Source: Mycobacterium sp. 1245805.9
GTDB taxonomy: Bacteria; Actinomycetota; Actinomycetes; Mycobacteriales; Mycobacteriaceae
Direction: 5' to 3'
Assembly: GCF_001672915.1 (NCBI RefSeq)
Contig: NZ_LZKR01000077.1
Span: forward strand, 22,119-86,118
DNA length: 64,000 nt
Below are positions 16,506 through 24,770 of the stretch, in pieces. The translations under genes were made by a program, and so were the position numbers. A model generated the notes under the pieces. It worked only from the letters and a program-made list of their open reading frames with translations. It did not search any database and was not told the origin of the DNA. Positions within the stretch are counted from its first letter, which is position 1. Each line of letters begins with the position of its first letter.

Positions 16506-17320
16506 TGCGGGTTGGGTTCATCGGCCTGGGCAGTCAGGGCGGCCCCATGGCGCGCCGGATCGTCGAGGGCGGCTACGAGACGACACTGTGGGCGCGCAGG
16601 CCCGCGTCGCTGGAGCCGTTCGCCGACACCCCGGCCAAGATCGCCCCGACGCCGGCCGATCTCGCCGCGGCGAGCGATCTCGTCTGCCTGTGCGTCGTCG
16701 GCGACGCCGACATCGAGGAACTCACCGGCGGCGACGATGGCCTGCTGGCGGCCATGACACCGGGCAGCGTCATCGCCGTGCACAGCACGGTCCATCCCGA
16801 CACCTGCCGCGAGCTCGCGAAACAGGCTGAAAATCATGGAGTTTCGGTCATCGACGCACCGGTGAGCGGCGGCGGAGGGGCGGCGGCGGAGGGGCGCCTG
16901 CTGGTGATGGTCGGCGGCGACGCCGAGGTTGTCGAGCGGTGCCGTCCGGTCCTCGAAACCTACGCCGACCCCGTCGTGCACTTGGGCGACCTGGGATCCG
17001 GGCAGACCACCAAACTGCTCAACAACCTGCTGTTCACCGCCAACCTGGGCACCGCGGCCGCCACCCTGTCGCTGGCCAACGCGCTGGGCGTCGCCCCGGA
17101 CCGGCTCGTCGAAGTCGTCTCGCGCGGCAGCGCAAACAGCTTCGCGCTCAACGTCCTTGGCGGGATCGACGGCCTGGACCGCCTGGCCGGGCTGGCCGGG
17201 ACGCTGCTGCAGAAGGACGTCCGGTTGATCGTCGAACTCGCCGAGCGGGCCGCGGCCGGCGGGGGCACCGTGCTCGACGCGGCCGACGCCACGCTGACCC
17301 TGATGGGGCATCCCCGATGA
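16505..17320 (+). CDS. Beta-hydroxyacid (HIBADH-like) dehydrogenase
   Basis: 271 residues from the ATG at 16505, which overlaps the preceding stop. It has the GFIGLGSQGGPMA nucleotide motif, DAPVSGGGGAAAEG for substrate and KLLNNLLFTAN with the catalytic Lys. The protein is shorter than the 300-residue paralogue at 5843. It is followed, after a short tandem repeat, by another member of the same family, so the operon encodes two related dehydrogenases that may form a heterodimer or act on successive hydroxyacids. Confidence 0.9.
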   Translation: MRVGFIGLGSQGGPMARRIVEGGYETTLWARRPASLEPFADTPAKIAPTPADLAAASDLVCLCVVGDADIEELTGGDDGLLAAMTPGSVIAVHSTVHPDTCRELAKQAENHGVSVIDAPVSGGGGAAAEGRLLVMVGGDAEVVERCRPVLETYADPVVHLGDLGSGQTTKLLNNLLFTANLGTAAATLSLANALGVAPDRLVEVVSRGSANSFALNVLGGIDGLDRLAGLAGTLLQKDVRLIVELAERAAAGGGTVLDAADATLTLMGHPR

Positions 17321-17338
17321 GGACCCGATGAGGGCCCG

Positions 17339-18139
17339 ATGAAAGTCGGCTTCATCGGCGCGGGCCGGATGGGAAGCCCCATGGTGGTCCGGCTCATCGA
17401 TGCCGGCCACGACGTCCGGGCCGTGGCCCGCTCGGACCAGCAACGCCGCGACGTCGCGTGGCTCGGTGCCCATGCGGTGGACGACGTGGGTGACCTCGGT
17501 CCGTGGGCCGACATCGTGGTGGTCTGCGTGTTCACCGACGAACAGGTGCGGCAGGTCTGCCTGGACGGCGCCCTGCTGCGCACGATGCGGCCGGGTTCCA
17601 CCCTGGTGGTGCACACCACCGCCAGCCCCAAGACGATCGAGGCCATCGCCGCCCGCGCCGGCGACGTCGGCGTGGTCGACGCCCCGGTCAGCGGCGGCCC
17701 GCACGACATCGCCGCCGGCATGCTGACGCTCTTCGTCGGTGGCGCCGACGGCGCCGTGGACCGAGCGCGACCCGTGCTGGACTGCTACGGCGATCCGGTC
17801 CTGCACGTCGGGCCGATCGGCGCCGGCCAGAAGGTGAAGCTGGTCAACAACGCGCTGTTCGCCGGCCAGATCGGGCTGCTCGCGGAGGCCGTCCGGTTGG
17901 GCGACAGCCTGGGCGTCCCCGAGTCGGCGCGGCTTGGGGCCCCCCCCCACGGCAGCGCCACCAGCCGGGTGCTGGACATCGTCGCCGCCCGGGGCTCCGT
18001 CGGCTCGTTTGTCGAGGTAGCGGGCGAATTCGTCGGCAAAGACGTGGCGGTGGTGCGCGGCATCGCTGCGGAGCTGGGCGGCAACCTGGGCGCACTGGAG
18101 CAAGTCATCAAGGCCGTCGAGGTCGGCGGGAAGGTCTGA
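17339..18139 (+). CDS. Beta-hydroxyacid (HIBADH-like) dehydrogenase, second copy
   Basis: 266 residues with GFIGAGRMGSPMV, DAPVSGGPHDIAAG and KLVNNALFAGQ with the catalytic Lys. The start codon stands in a local 11-base tandem repeat (17317-17342) that offers several ATGs; the one at 17339 opens the Rossmann fold correctly. A run of nine C (17940-17948) lies in the C-terminal domain without breaking the frame. Low identity to the upstream copy suggests old duplication or separate acquisition. Confidence 0.88.
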   Translation: MKVGFIGAGRMGSPMVVRLIDAGHDVRAVARSDQQRRDVAWLGAHAVDDVGDLGPWADIVVVCVFTDEQVRQVCLDGALLRTMRPGSTLVVHTTASPKTIEAIAARAGDVGVVDAPVSGGPHDIAAGMLTLFVGGADGAVDRARPVLDCYGDPVLHVGPIGAGQKVKLVNNALFAGQIGLLAEAVRLGDSLGVPESARLGAPPHGSATSRVLDIVAARGSVGSFVEVAGEFVGKDVAVVRGIAAELGGNLGALEQVIKAVEVGGKV

Positions 18140-18189
18140 CATGGAGGTGTTTTGGTCTTTTCGCCTCGTCACGAAACCGCTACCGTTAG

Positions 18190-18217
18190 CGTTACAGTCA
18201 GGCAATCCGCTGTAACG
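18190..18217. promoter_or_regulatory. Inverted repeat CGTTACAG-N12-CTGTAACG before P450
   Basis: Two perfect 8-bp arms, 18190-18197 and 18210-18217, separated by 12 bases, lie 27 bases upstream of the P450 start. The upstream CTACCGTTAGCG gives a further related half. It is probably the binding site of a regulator that controls the P450-ferredoxin unit. The regulator is not obvious. Confidence 0.5.
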
Positions 18218-18244
18218 GTTCAGCCCGCCGATGAGGAGCATGCA

Positions 18245-19450
18245 GTGACCAAGCCCAAGGTCGTCTTTGATCCGTTCTCCGAGGAGTTCTTCAACAATCC
18301 GTTCGACATCTATCGACGGATGCGCGAGGACGCGCCGCTGTACTACGACGAAAAAGAGGACTTTTACGCGCTGACCCGGCACGTCGATGTCGCGGCCGGG
18401 TTCAAGGACTTCGAGACGTATTCCTCGGCGCGCGGCTGCGACCTCGCGATGGTGCGCAAAGGGATCCCCCCCGAACAGAAGTCGATCATCTTCATGGACC
18501 CGCCGGAGCATCGCCACATGCGCAGCCTGCTCAACAAGGCGTTCACCCCGCGCGCCATTCAGTCGCAGGTCGAGACGATCAAGGAAGTGATCGAGAAGTA
18601 CCTGGGGGCCGCGGACCCCGACAATTTCGACGTCGTGCAGGACTTCTCCGGCCCGTTCCCGGTGGAGGTCATTACCCGGATGGCCGGCGTCCCCGAGGAA
18701 TACCGCCAGCAGGTGCGCCACTGGATCGACACCAGCCTGCATCACGAACCCGGTCAGATCGAGATCAGCGAAGCCGGGATGCAGGCCAACATCGATACCG
18801 CGATGTACTACTTCGGCCTCATCCAGGAGCGGCGCGCAGACCCGCAGGACGACATGATCAGCCGGCTGATCGCGGCGGAGATCCCCGGCGAGAACGGTCA
18901 GCCCCGCAAGCTCGACGACATCGAAATCACCGGCTTCGCCACGCTGTTGGGCGGCGCGGGCGCCGAGACCGTCACCAAGTTGCTCGGCAACGCCGCGGTG
19001 ATCTTCGCCCATCACCCCGACCAGTGGCAGAAGCTGCAAGACGACCGCAGCAAGATCCCGGGCGCGGTGGAAGAGCTGCTGCGCTACGAGGGGCCGGTGC
19101 AATACAACGTCCGCTACACCCTGAAGGAGGCCCACGTCAGTGGGGGCGTGATCCCCGCGGGCAAACCGGTGTTCCTGTGTGGCGCCGCGGCGAACCGCGA
19201 CCCGGAGGCCTTCACCGACGCCGACACGTTCGACATCGAGCGCGACCAGACCGAGGCGCAACATCTGGGTCTCGGGTACGGGATCCACAGCTGCCTCGGG
19301 GCGGCGCTGGCCCGGCTGGAGAGCAGGCTCGCGCTGGAGCGGCTGCTGGACTTCATGCCGCGCTACGAGGTGGACTGGGCGGGGTGCAAGCGGGTGAACA
19401 TGCAGAACGTCGCCGGCTGGAAGAATGTACCCGTCAAGATACTTCGGTAA
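18245..19450 (+). CDS. Cytochrome P450
   Basis: 401 residues from GTG 18245, which has AGGAG six bases upstream. The longer frame from 18152 runs through the inverted repeat and is unlikely. The I-helix reads GGAGAETVTK, the K-helix EELLRYEGP holds the ExxR motif, and LGLGYGIHSCLGAALA holds the heme-thiolate Cys. A soluble bacterial monooxygenase. Its 3Fe-4S ferredoxin follows after 11 bases. The substrate is unknown, but its neighbours argue for a steroid or lipid CoA ester or acid. Confidence 0.95.
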   Translation: MTKPKVVFDPFSEEFFNNPFDIYRRMREDAPLYYDEKEDFYALTRHVDVAAGFKDFETYSSARGCDLAMVRKGIPPEQKSIIFMDPPEHRHMRSLLNKAFTPRAIQSQVETIKEVIEKYLGAADPDNFDVVQDFSGPFPVEVITRMAGVPEEYRQQVRHWIDTSLHHEPGQIEISEAGMQANIDTAMYYFGLIQERRADPQDDMISRLIAAEIPGENGQPRKLDDIEITGFATLLGGAGAETVTKLLGNAAVIFAHHPDQWQKLQDDRSKIPGAVEELLRYEGPVQYNVRYTLKEAHVSGGVIPAGKPVFLCGAAANRDPEAFTDADTFDIERDQTEAQHLGLGYGIHSCLGAALARLESRLALERLLDFMPRYEVDWAGCKRVNMQNVAGWKNVPVKILR

Positions 19451-19461
19451 GGGGAATCGCG

Positions 19462-19662
19462 ATGACGAAGAAGATCGAAGTCGACTGGGGCCTGTGCGAA
19501 AGCAACGGCGTCTGCATGGGCATCAACCCCGAGATCTTCCACCTCGGCGACGACGACATGCTGACCGTGCTGCAAGAGGAAGTCACCCCGGAGATCGAAT
19601 CGGACGTGCGCGAGGCCGTCCGTCAATGCCCCAGGCAGGCGATCTCCATCGTGGAGGGCTAG
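19462..19662 (+). CDS. 3Fe-4S ferredoxin, P450 partner
   Basis: 66 residues behind AAGGGGA. Cys12, Cys18 and a late Cys in CPRQAI are the cluster ligands. The six-residue C-x5-C loop with Asn and Gly is typical of mycobacterial P450 ferredoxins. Placed right after the P450 gene, so it should be its immediate electron donor. Its stop overlaps the stop of the convergent DUF1330 gene through a shared CTAG. Confidence 0.92.
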   Translation: MTKKIEVDWGLCESNGVCMGINPEIFHLGDDDMLTVLQEEVTPEIESDVREAVRQCPRQAISIVEG

Positions 19663-19955
19663 CCGAATCCGGAAAGGATGACGGCGTTGCAGTCGGCCGC
19701 CGCCTGGCGCAGCTTCGCGGCCTTTTGGTAGGCGTCGGACTCGTACCACGCCCGGGCAGCGTCCACCGATTCGAATTCCAGCACGACGGTCTGGTCGCCG
19801 TGCCACGTGCCCTCCAGGACCTTGGGAGCGGTGTCCACCGCAAGAACATTCACGCCACCCATCGCCGCTCCCGCGGCCCGGCCGTAGGCCTTCATGCCCT
19901 CCGGGTCCTTGATGGCCTCGGTCAGGATGACGTACCCCTTCGGCCCCTTAGCCAC
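19659..19955 (-). CDS. DUF1330 domain protein
   Basis: 98 residues in the dimeric alpha-beta barrel (ferredoxin-like) fold: GYVILTEAIKDPEGMKAYGRA, VVLEFESVDAARAWYESDAYQ. The WYxSxxYQ segment is the DUF1330 signature. Proteins of this fold often act as small monooxygenase or isomerase-like units. It is the downstream gene of the minus-strand P450-ferredoxin operon that starts at 21451. Confidence 0.88.
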   Translation of the reverse strand: MAKGPKGYVILTEAIKDPEGMKAYGRAAGAAMGGVNVLAVDTAPKVLEGTWHGDQTVVLEFESVDAARAWYESDAYQKAAKLRQAAADCNAVILSGFG

Positions 19956-19985
19956 TCGAATCTCCTTGCCTGCGTGCGTGTCTGA

Positions 19986-20174
19986 TTAGATCTTGCTGAT
20001 CGCCTGTTCCGGGCAGCACTCGATGGCTTCCTCGGTGGCGGCTTCGAATTCCGTTGGGACGTCGGAGGGTATCGCCTCGGCGTACCCGTCGTCGGTCAGG
20101 CTGAAGACTTCCGGGCACAGCGTCGTGCACACGCCGTGGCCCCGACAGCGTTGGTCGTCGACCGAAACTTTCAT
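19986..20174 (-). CDS. Ferredoxin (3Fe-4S type), P450 partner
   Basis: 62 residues. CRGHGVCTTLCPEVF gives Cys10, Cys16 and Cys20, and CCPEQAI near the end gives two more. The extra Cys20 is where many 3Fe-4S ferredoxins have Ala or another residue, so the cluster type is less certain than for the two paralogues. The ATG overlaps the stop of the P450 gene (ATGA), which makes it that enzyme's donor. Confidence 0.9.
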   Translation of the reverse strand: MKVSVDDQRCRGHGVCTTLCPEVFSLTDDGYAEAIPSDVPTEFEAATEEAIECCPEQAISKI

Positions 20175-21451
20175 GCCGGCGTGAACTCCAGATGCAGTTC
20201 GGTCAGGCCGCGCAGGATGTACGTCGGAACATATTGGTAGCGGCGGTCATTCGCCGGACCGTGCACGTTCTCGTCGATCCTGATGTCCGATGTCCGGTCG
20301 AGCAGCCGCTCGATCGCCACCCGGGTTTCGGCCCGCGCCAGCGGCGCGCCGGGGCAGCTGTGGATCCCCCGCCCGAACGCGATGTGCTGGCGGGCGTTTT
20401 TGCGGGCCGGATCGAACGTGGTCGGCTCCTCGAACCGACGCGGATCGCGGTTGGCGGCCGCCTGCACGATCATCACGGTGGTGCCCGCCGGCAGATCGAC
20501 GCCGCCGACGTTGACCGGCCTGCGGTTCAACCGGAAGTCGCCCTTCACCGGGCTCTCGTGGCGAAGCGACTCTTCGATGAAGTTGGGGATCAGGCTGCGG
20601 TCCCTGCGCAGCTGCGCCTGGATGTCGGGGCGCTCCCCGATTGTCTGCAACGCGGCGCCGAGCAGCCGCACGGTGGTCTCCTGGCCCGCCGAGAAGACGT
20701 TGCTGGCGACGCGGGCGACGTCTTCGACGTCGGGAATCGAGCCGTCCGGGAAGGTGGCGGTCGCCAGGCCGGTCAGCACGTCGTCGCGGGGCTCGCGACG
20801 GCGGTCCCGCACGTAATCGGAGAAAAGGCCGTAGAGGAACTCCAGCGGGCTGTGTGACAGCGACTCCTTGCCGGTGCCCCCGATGCCGCCACCCGCATGC
20901 TCGGCGATGCCCTTGACGAACTTGTCGCGATCCTCCATGGGCACGCCCAGCAGATCGGCGATCACCAGCAGCGTGAACGGGCCGGCGAAGCCCTTGATCC
21001 AGTCGCCGCGGCCGGGCGCCAGGAAATCGTCGAGCGCCTGGTCGGCCAGCGCCCACATCGCGTCCTCGTTCTCCTTGAGGCGCTTCGGGGTGATCAGCCG
21101 CATCAGCAGGGAGCGGTGGTTGGTGTGGGTCGGCGGATCCAGCGTGGGCAGCTGGTCGCTGAACGGCAGCTCGTCGCGGTGCTGCTCGATCAGCTCCGTG
21201 ATGTCGCTGTTTCCCAGCCCCTCGAGGCTCACCGGGAAGCCGGGAAACGGGCCGGTCACCGAGATGCACGAGGACCAGGTCTGGGCGTCGTTGAGCACGG
21301 TGCAGGCCTCGTCCCAGCCGGTCACCATGGTGACCCCGTGGTGGGGTTCCCTGGCCACCGGGCATTGCTGCCGCAGCGACTCGTAGTAAGGGTACGGGTC
21401 CGCGATGAGCTCTTTGCCGCGGAAGAAATCCATCTTGGTGAAGTCGTTCAC
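20171..21451 (-). CDS. Cytochrome P450
   Basis: 426 residues. The I-helix reads SAGQETTVRL, the K-helix IEESLRHESP, and the heme loop FGRGIHSCPGAPLARAE with the axial Cys. Full length for a bacterial P450. It is followed by its own ferredoxin and a DUF1330 protein in one operon. A GAGAAT-type site with two mismatches lies 29-43 bases upstream of the ATG, which links it to the proposed regulon of the TetR at 35696. Confidence 0.95.
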   Translation of the reverse strand: MNDFTKMDFFRGKELIADPYPYYESLRQQCPVAREPHHGVTMVTGWDEACTVLNDAQTWSSCISVTGPFPGFPVSLEGLGNSDITELIEQHRDELPFSDQLPTLDPPTHTNHRSLLMRLITPKRLKENEDAMWALADQALDDFLAPGRGDWIKGFAGPFTLLVIADLLGVPMEDRDKFVKGIAEHAGGGIGGTGKESLSHSPLEFLYGLFSDYVRDRRREPRDDVLTGLATATFPDGSIPDVEDVARVASNVFSAGQETTVRLLGAALQTIGERPDIQAQLRRDRSLIPNFIEESLRHESPVKGDFRLNRRPVNVGGVDLPAGTTVMIVQAAANRDPRRFEEPTTFDPARKNARQHIAFGRGIHSCPGAPLARAETRVAIERLLDRTSDIRIDENVHGPANDRRYQYVPTYILRGLTELHLEFTPA

Positions 21452-21479
21452 CGTGTCGCTCCGTTCGAATCTCAGCAGT

Positions 21480-21494
21480 GAGAATGAGCCTCTC
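21480..21494. promoter_or_regulatory. GAGAAT-N3-CCTCTC, weak copy of the shared palindrome
   Basis: Ten of twelve fixed positions match the perfect copies. It lies just upstream of the P450 ATG at 21451. Weaker support than the sites at 28321, 35625 and 36457. Confidence 0.35.
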
Positions 21495-21565
21495 AGAGAT
21501 GAGTATTACATTTCCACACGGCCTGGTCGTCGTCAAACGACGGCTGCCTAGTTTGCAAGCGGTGA

Positions 21566-22093
21566 CTAGCCGGCCGGGACCAGGTCGGCGGCCACCGGCG
21601 GCCACGCCAGCAGCCCGCTGCGGAACGTTTCGTGGCAGCCGATCGAGCTGTGCGCCGTCCCGCCGCCGTTCATCGCCGCTGCGAGGGCCTGGCCCTTGAA
21701 GATCTTCGCCGCCATGCTCAGCCGGTGTTGTACCAGGCCAACGCTGTCGTCCAGCTCGGCCGGCCAACTCTCGCCCCACAGCGTGACCTCGGTGACGCCC
21801 TGGTCGAGGGCCTGCAGCACGCCTTTGCGCACCCGGGAGTCGCATCCGAACAGGTCCGCCGCGGCCGCCAGCGCCTGGGGGTGCGGCCGGGATCCCACCG
21901 CGGCCAGCGCGTCCTCGAGGTCGAGCGTCCGGGCGCCGATGATCTGCAGCGGCCGGAGGTCGGGGCGGTCGGCCAGGTCGGTCAGCAGCACGGTGACGTC
22001 CCAGCCCGCCATCGCGCGGTCGAAGAGCCAGCCGCCGGCGAACCGCACCACGTCGGCGACGCTGGAGGCGACCACGTCGAGGCGGTACCTCAT
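21566..22093 (-). CDS. Conserved hypothetical protein, coupled to TetR
   Basis: 175 residues from ATG 22093, which overlaps the stop of the TetR gene (ATGA). A Rossmann-like start is seen (WDVTVLLTDLADRPDLRPLQIIGA), followed by a helical part and a C-terminal section with His and Cys (IGCHETF). No known domain is recognised with confidence. Translational coupling to the regulator suggests it serves the same pathway or modulates it. Confidence 0.65.
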   Translation of the reverse strand: MRYRLDVVASSVADVVRFAGGWLFDRAMAGWDVTVLLTDLADRPDLRPLQIIGARTLDLEDALAAVGSRPHPQALAAAADLFGCDSRVRKGVLQALDQGVTEVTLWGESWPAELDDSVGLVQHRLSMAAKIFKGQALAAAMNGGGTAHSSIGCHETFRSGLLAWPPVAADLVPAG

Positions 22094-22704
22094 GTCTTGC
22101 CGTTGGTCGTCGGCGGCGCGAAGTCCCGTGCCAGCGCCTCCGCGTACTCCTTGAACGCGTCGGTCAGCGGTATCGAAGGGTCGAGCAACCATATCGTTTC
22201 CATTCCGTGGACGAAGGCGAGGATTTCCACCGCCTTGACGGCCGGGTCGATGTCGGTGCGATACCGGCCGTCGGCCTGACCGCGGCGGATGAGTTCGGCG
22301 ACGATGTCGATGGCTTGACGCTGCCGGGACAGCATGCGGTCGTGCAGCGGGGCCTCGGGATCGATGTTTTCGATCAGCAGCACAGTGAAAGTGCCGACCA
22401 TGTCGGGTGCCCGCGTGAAGCGATCGGCGACCCGCGCGATCTCGACCAGCAGGTCGCCGGCCCGGTCGGCGTGGGAGTCGTCATCGGCGTCACGGGCGTC
22501 GAGCACCGCGTTCAGTAGCTGCTCTTTGGATTCGAAGTGGTGCAGCAGGCCCGCGGGGGTGACCCCGGCCTCGCCGGCGATCTGGGCGAGCGTGGTGTTG
22601 CGCCAACCGTTGCGCGTGAGCAGGCGTTGCGCGACCTCGAGAATCCGCTGCTTGCGGTCCTCACCTTTGGCGAGAAGCGTGTCGTATCGCCGTGCGACGG
22701 GCAC
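22090..22704 (-). CDS. TetR family regulator
   Basis: 204 residues with the HTH in TTLAQIAGEAGVTPAGLLHHFESKEQ (about residues 37-62) and a helical ligand domain. A perfect 10-bp inverted repeat lies 29-54 bases upstream of its ATG. It probably represses itself and the coupled hypothetical gene. A hairpin separates it from the beta-oxidation operon upstream, but the operator lies close enough for wider effects. Confidence 0.9.
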   Translation of the reverse strand: MPVARRYDTLLAKGEDRKQRILEVAQRLLTRNGWRNTTLAQIAGEAGVTPAGLLHHFESKEQLLNAVLDARDADDDSHADRAGDLLVEIARVADRFTRAPDMVGTFTVLLIENIDPEAPLHDRMLSRQRQAIDIVAELIRRGQADGRYRTDIDPAVKAVEILAFVHGMETIWLLDPSIPLTDAFKEYAEALARDFAPPTTNGKT

Positions 22705-22732
22705 CGGGCTCCCTCTGAACTAGCGGGTGCAA

Positions 22733-22758
22733 CAACCTACTGAACACACAGTAGGTTG
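22733..22758. promoter_or_regulatory. Perfect inverted repeat CAACCTACTG-N6-CAGTAGGTTG, TetR operator
   Basis: Arms 22733-22742 and 22749-22758 are exact reverse complements with a six-base spacer. It is just upstream of the TetR start at 22704. Length and symmetry fit a TetR dimer site. Confidence 0.7.
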
Positions 22759-22788
22759 GTTTGGCGGCTGTGACAAGCGTCGCATTTG

Positions 22789-22807
22789 CGCCGGATTGCG
22801 GCCGGCG
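22789..22807 (-). terminator. Hairpin after the thiolase stop
   Basis: CGCCGG (22789-22794) and CCGGCG (22802-22807) form a G+C-only 6-bp stem with a seven-base loop directly after the TAA of the thiolase gene (22808-22810). No T-tract follows. Likely the end of the beta-oxidation operon. Confidence 0.45.
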
Positions 22808-23953
22808 TTACGAGACCAGTTCGACCAGGGTGGCGTTGGCGGTGCCGCCGCCCTCGCACATGGTCTGCAGGCCGTATCGGATCCCGTTATCGCGCATGTG
22901 GTGGGCCATGCGCGTCATCAGCACCGCGCCGGAGGCGCCCAGCGGGTGTCCCAGCGCGATCGCTCCGCCCAGCGGATTCAGGCGATCGGGGTCCGCCCCG
23001 GTTTCCGCGAGCCACGCCAGCGGGACGGGCGCGAACGCCTCATTGACTTCGAAGACCCCGACGTCCGCCAGCGAGACGCCGGCCTTGGTGAGCACCTTCT
23101 CGGTCGCCGGGATGGGCCCGGTGAGCATGAGCACCGGATCGGCCCCAGTGACGGCGCCGGCCCGGTAGCGCAGCAGCGGCGTCAAACCCAACTCGACTGC
23201 CATCTCCGCCGTGGTCACCAGCAGCGCCGCCGCCCCGTCGGAGATCTGCGAGGAATTGCCCGCGTGGATGACACCGTCGTCGGCGAACGCGGGCTTGAGC
23301 CCGGCCAGTTTCTCCACGGTGGTGCCCCGGCGCACCCCCTCGTCGGCGACGATGGTCCCGTCATCGGTGAACACCGGAACGATCTGATCGGTGAAGGCGC
23401 CCGCGTCCTGGGCGGCGGCGGCCAGCTCGTGGGACCGGACCGAGTACTCGTCGAGCTGGCCGCGGGAAAACCCCCACTTCGTGGCGATCATCTCCGCCGA
23501 CAGGCCCTGGTTGAACGAGAAATCGTCATAGCGCTCAAGGACTTTCGGCCCGTAGGGCATCCCCGAAGCCCGGGCCGCGCCCAGCGGAACGCGGCTCATC
23601 ACCTCCACGCCACCGGCCACGACGACGTCCTGCTGACCCGACATCACCGCCTGCACGGCGAAATCGAGCGCCTGCTGGCTCGAACCGCACGCCCGGTTGA
23701 CCGTCGTCCCGGGGATGGTTTCCGGCCACCCGGCGGCCAGGACGGAGTAGCGCCCGATGTTGCTGGACTGGTCGCCGACCTGGGACACGCATCCCCAGAT
23801 CACGTCGTCGACGACGTCCGGGCCCACCCCGGCGCGTTCCAGCAGCTCGTTGAGGACGATCGCGGACAGGTCCGCGGGATGCATGCCGGACAATCCGCCG
23901 TTGCGCTTTCCTACCGCCGTCCGGACCGCCTCGACGATGACTGTCTCACGCAT
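22808..23953 (-). CDS. Acetyl-CoA C-acyltransferase (thiolase)
   Basis: 381 residues from ATG 23953, six bases after GGAG. The nucleophile is in NRACGSSQQAL, the NEAFAPV and GHPLGASGA motifs follow, and the second active Cys is in CEGGGTANATL. All catalytic residues of a degradative thiolase are present. The start overlaps the end of the enoyl-CoA hydratase gene. With the next three genes upstream it completes a beta-oxidation set: dehydrogenase, hydratase, SDR and thiolase. Confidence 0.94.
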   Translation of the reverse strand: MRETVIVEAVRTAVGKRNGGLSGMHPADLSAIVLNELLERAGVGPDVVDDVIWGCVSQVGDQSSNIGRYSVLAAGWPETIPGTTVNRACGSSQQALDFAVQAVMSGQQDVVVAGGVEVMSRVPLGAARASGMPYGPKVLERYDDFSFNQGLSAEMIATKWGFSRGQLDEYSVRSHELAAAAQDAGAFTDQIVPVFTDDGTIVADEGVRRGTTVEKLAGLKPAFADDGVIHAGNSSQISDGAAALLVTTAEMAVELGLTPLLRYRAGAVTGADPVLMLTGPIPATEKVLTKAGVSLADVGVFEVNEAFAPVPLAWLAETGADPDRLNPLGGAIALGHPLGASGAVLMTRMAHHMRDNGIRYGLQTMCEGGGTANATLVELVS

Positions 23954-24770
23954 CTTGTTCTCCATCAGTTTTCGATAACGCCCACCGACCAGTAAACGAC
24001 GGCTCGCGTTTCTCGGCGAAAGCGGCATAGGCGGCGGCCGCGTCAGCCGTCGCGAAATTGCCGATTTGTGCCCGCGCCTCGTTGGCCAGCGCGTCGCGCA
24101 TCGTGCCATCGGCGCCCTCGTTCAGCAGGGCCTTCGTCTGTGCCAGCGCGAACGGCGGACCCGACGCGAGCCGACCGGCGAGATCCCCGACAAAGGTGTC
24201 GATCTCGCCGGCGGACACCACCCAGGTCACCAGGTTGAGGGCTTGGGCCTCGTCCGCATCGATGGTCTCGGCGAGCAGCGCCAGACGCTTGGCCTGCTGC
24301 AGGCCAACGAGTTTCGGCAACAGCCAGGAACCACCCAGGTCGATGGAGAGGCCCCGCCTGGAAAAGATCTGGCAGAACGTGGATTCCGGGGTCGCGACCA
24401 CCAGATCGCAGCCCAGCGCCAGGTTCCATCCGGCGCCCACCGCGACGCCGGTCACTTTGGCGACGGTGGGGATCGGGAGCTCGTGCAGGGCCAGAGCCAC
24501 GTCGGTCAGGCGCTGCAGCTTGTATTTCGGATGAATGTCGTCGGGTACCGAGATGTCGGCGCCGGAGCAGAATGCGCCGCCGGCGCCGGTGACGACAAGC
24601 GCACGCACGCAGCGGTCGCGCCCCGCCTCGTCGAGGGCGTCCCGCAGCGCGAGCCACAGCTCGGGATTGATCGCGTTCTTGCGGCGCGGACGATTGAGGG
24701 TCAGTGTCCGCACGCCGCCCCGGTCGTCGACGAGCAGCGCGGGATCGCTGGGCGCAGTCACATCGGTCAC
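23946..24770 (-). CDS. Enoyl-CoA hydratase/isomerase family protein
   Basis: 274 residues from GTG 24770, which overlaps the SDR stop (GTGA). The crotonase oxyanion segments are GAFCSGADIS and GVAVGAGWNLALGCDLV. SRRGLSIDLGGSWLLPKLVG is typical, but the position of the usual catalytic Glu reads SIDLG, with Asp rather than Glu. Such members can be isomerases or hydratases on unusual substrates. Second step of the local beta-oxidation operon. Confidence 0.9.
   Translation of the reverse strand: MTDVTAPSDPALLVDDRGGVRTLTLNRPRRKNAINPELWLALRDALDEAGRDRCVRALVVTGAGGAFCSGADISVPDDIHPKYKLQRLTDVALALHELPIPTVAKVTGVAVGAGWNLALGCDLVVATPESTFCQIFSRRGLSIDLGGSWLLPKLVGLQQAKRLALLAETIDADEAQALNLVTWVVSAGEIDTFVGDLAGRLASGPPFALAQTKALLNEGADGTMRDALANEARAQIGNFATADAAAAYAAFAEKREPSFTGRWALSKTDGEQDA

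Noticed and set aside
17940..17948. Possible frameshift at the C9 tract in the second HIBADH-like gene
   Set aside because: The frame continues normally on both sides and the conserved C-terminal domain is intact.
16418..19288. 956-codon open frame on the minus strand
   Set aside because: It is antisense to five well-supported plus-strand genes and has a low-complexity Arg/Gly/Asp/His-rich translation typical of mirror frames in G+C-rich DNA.
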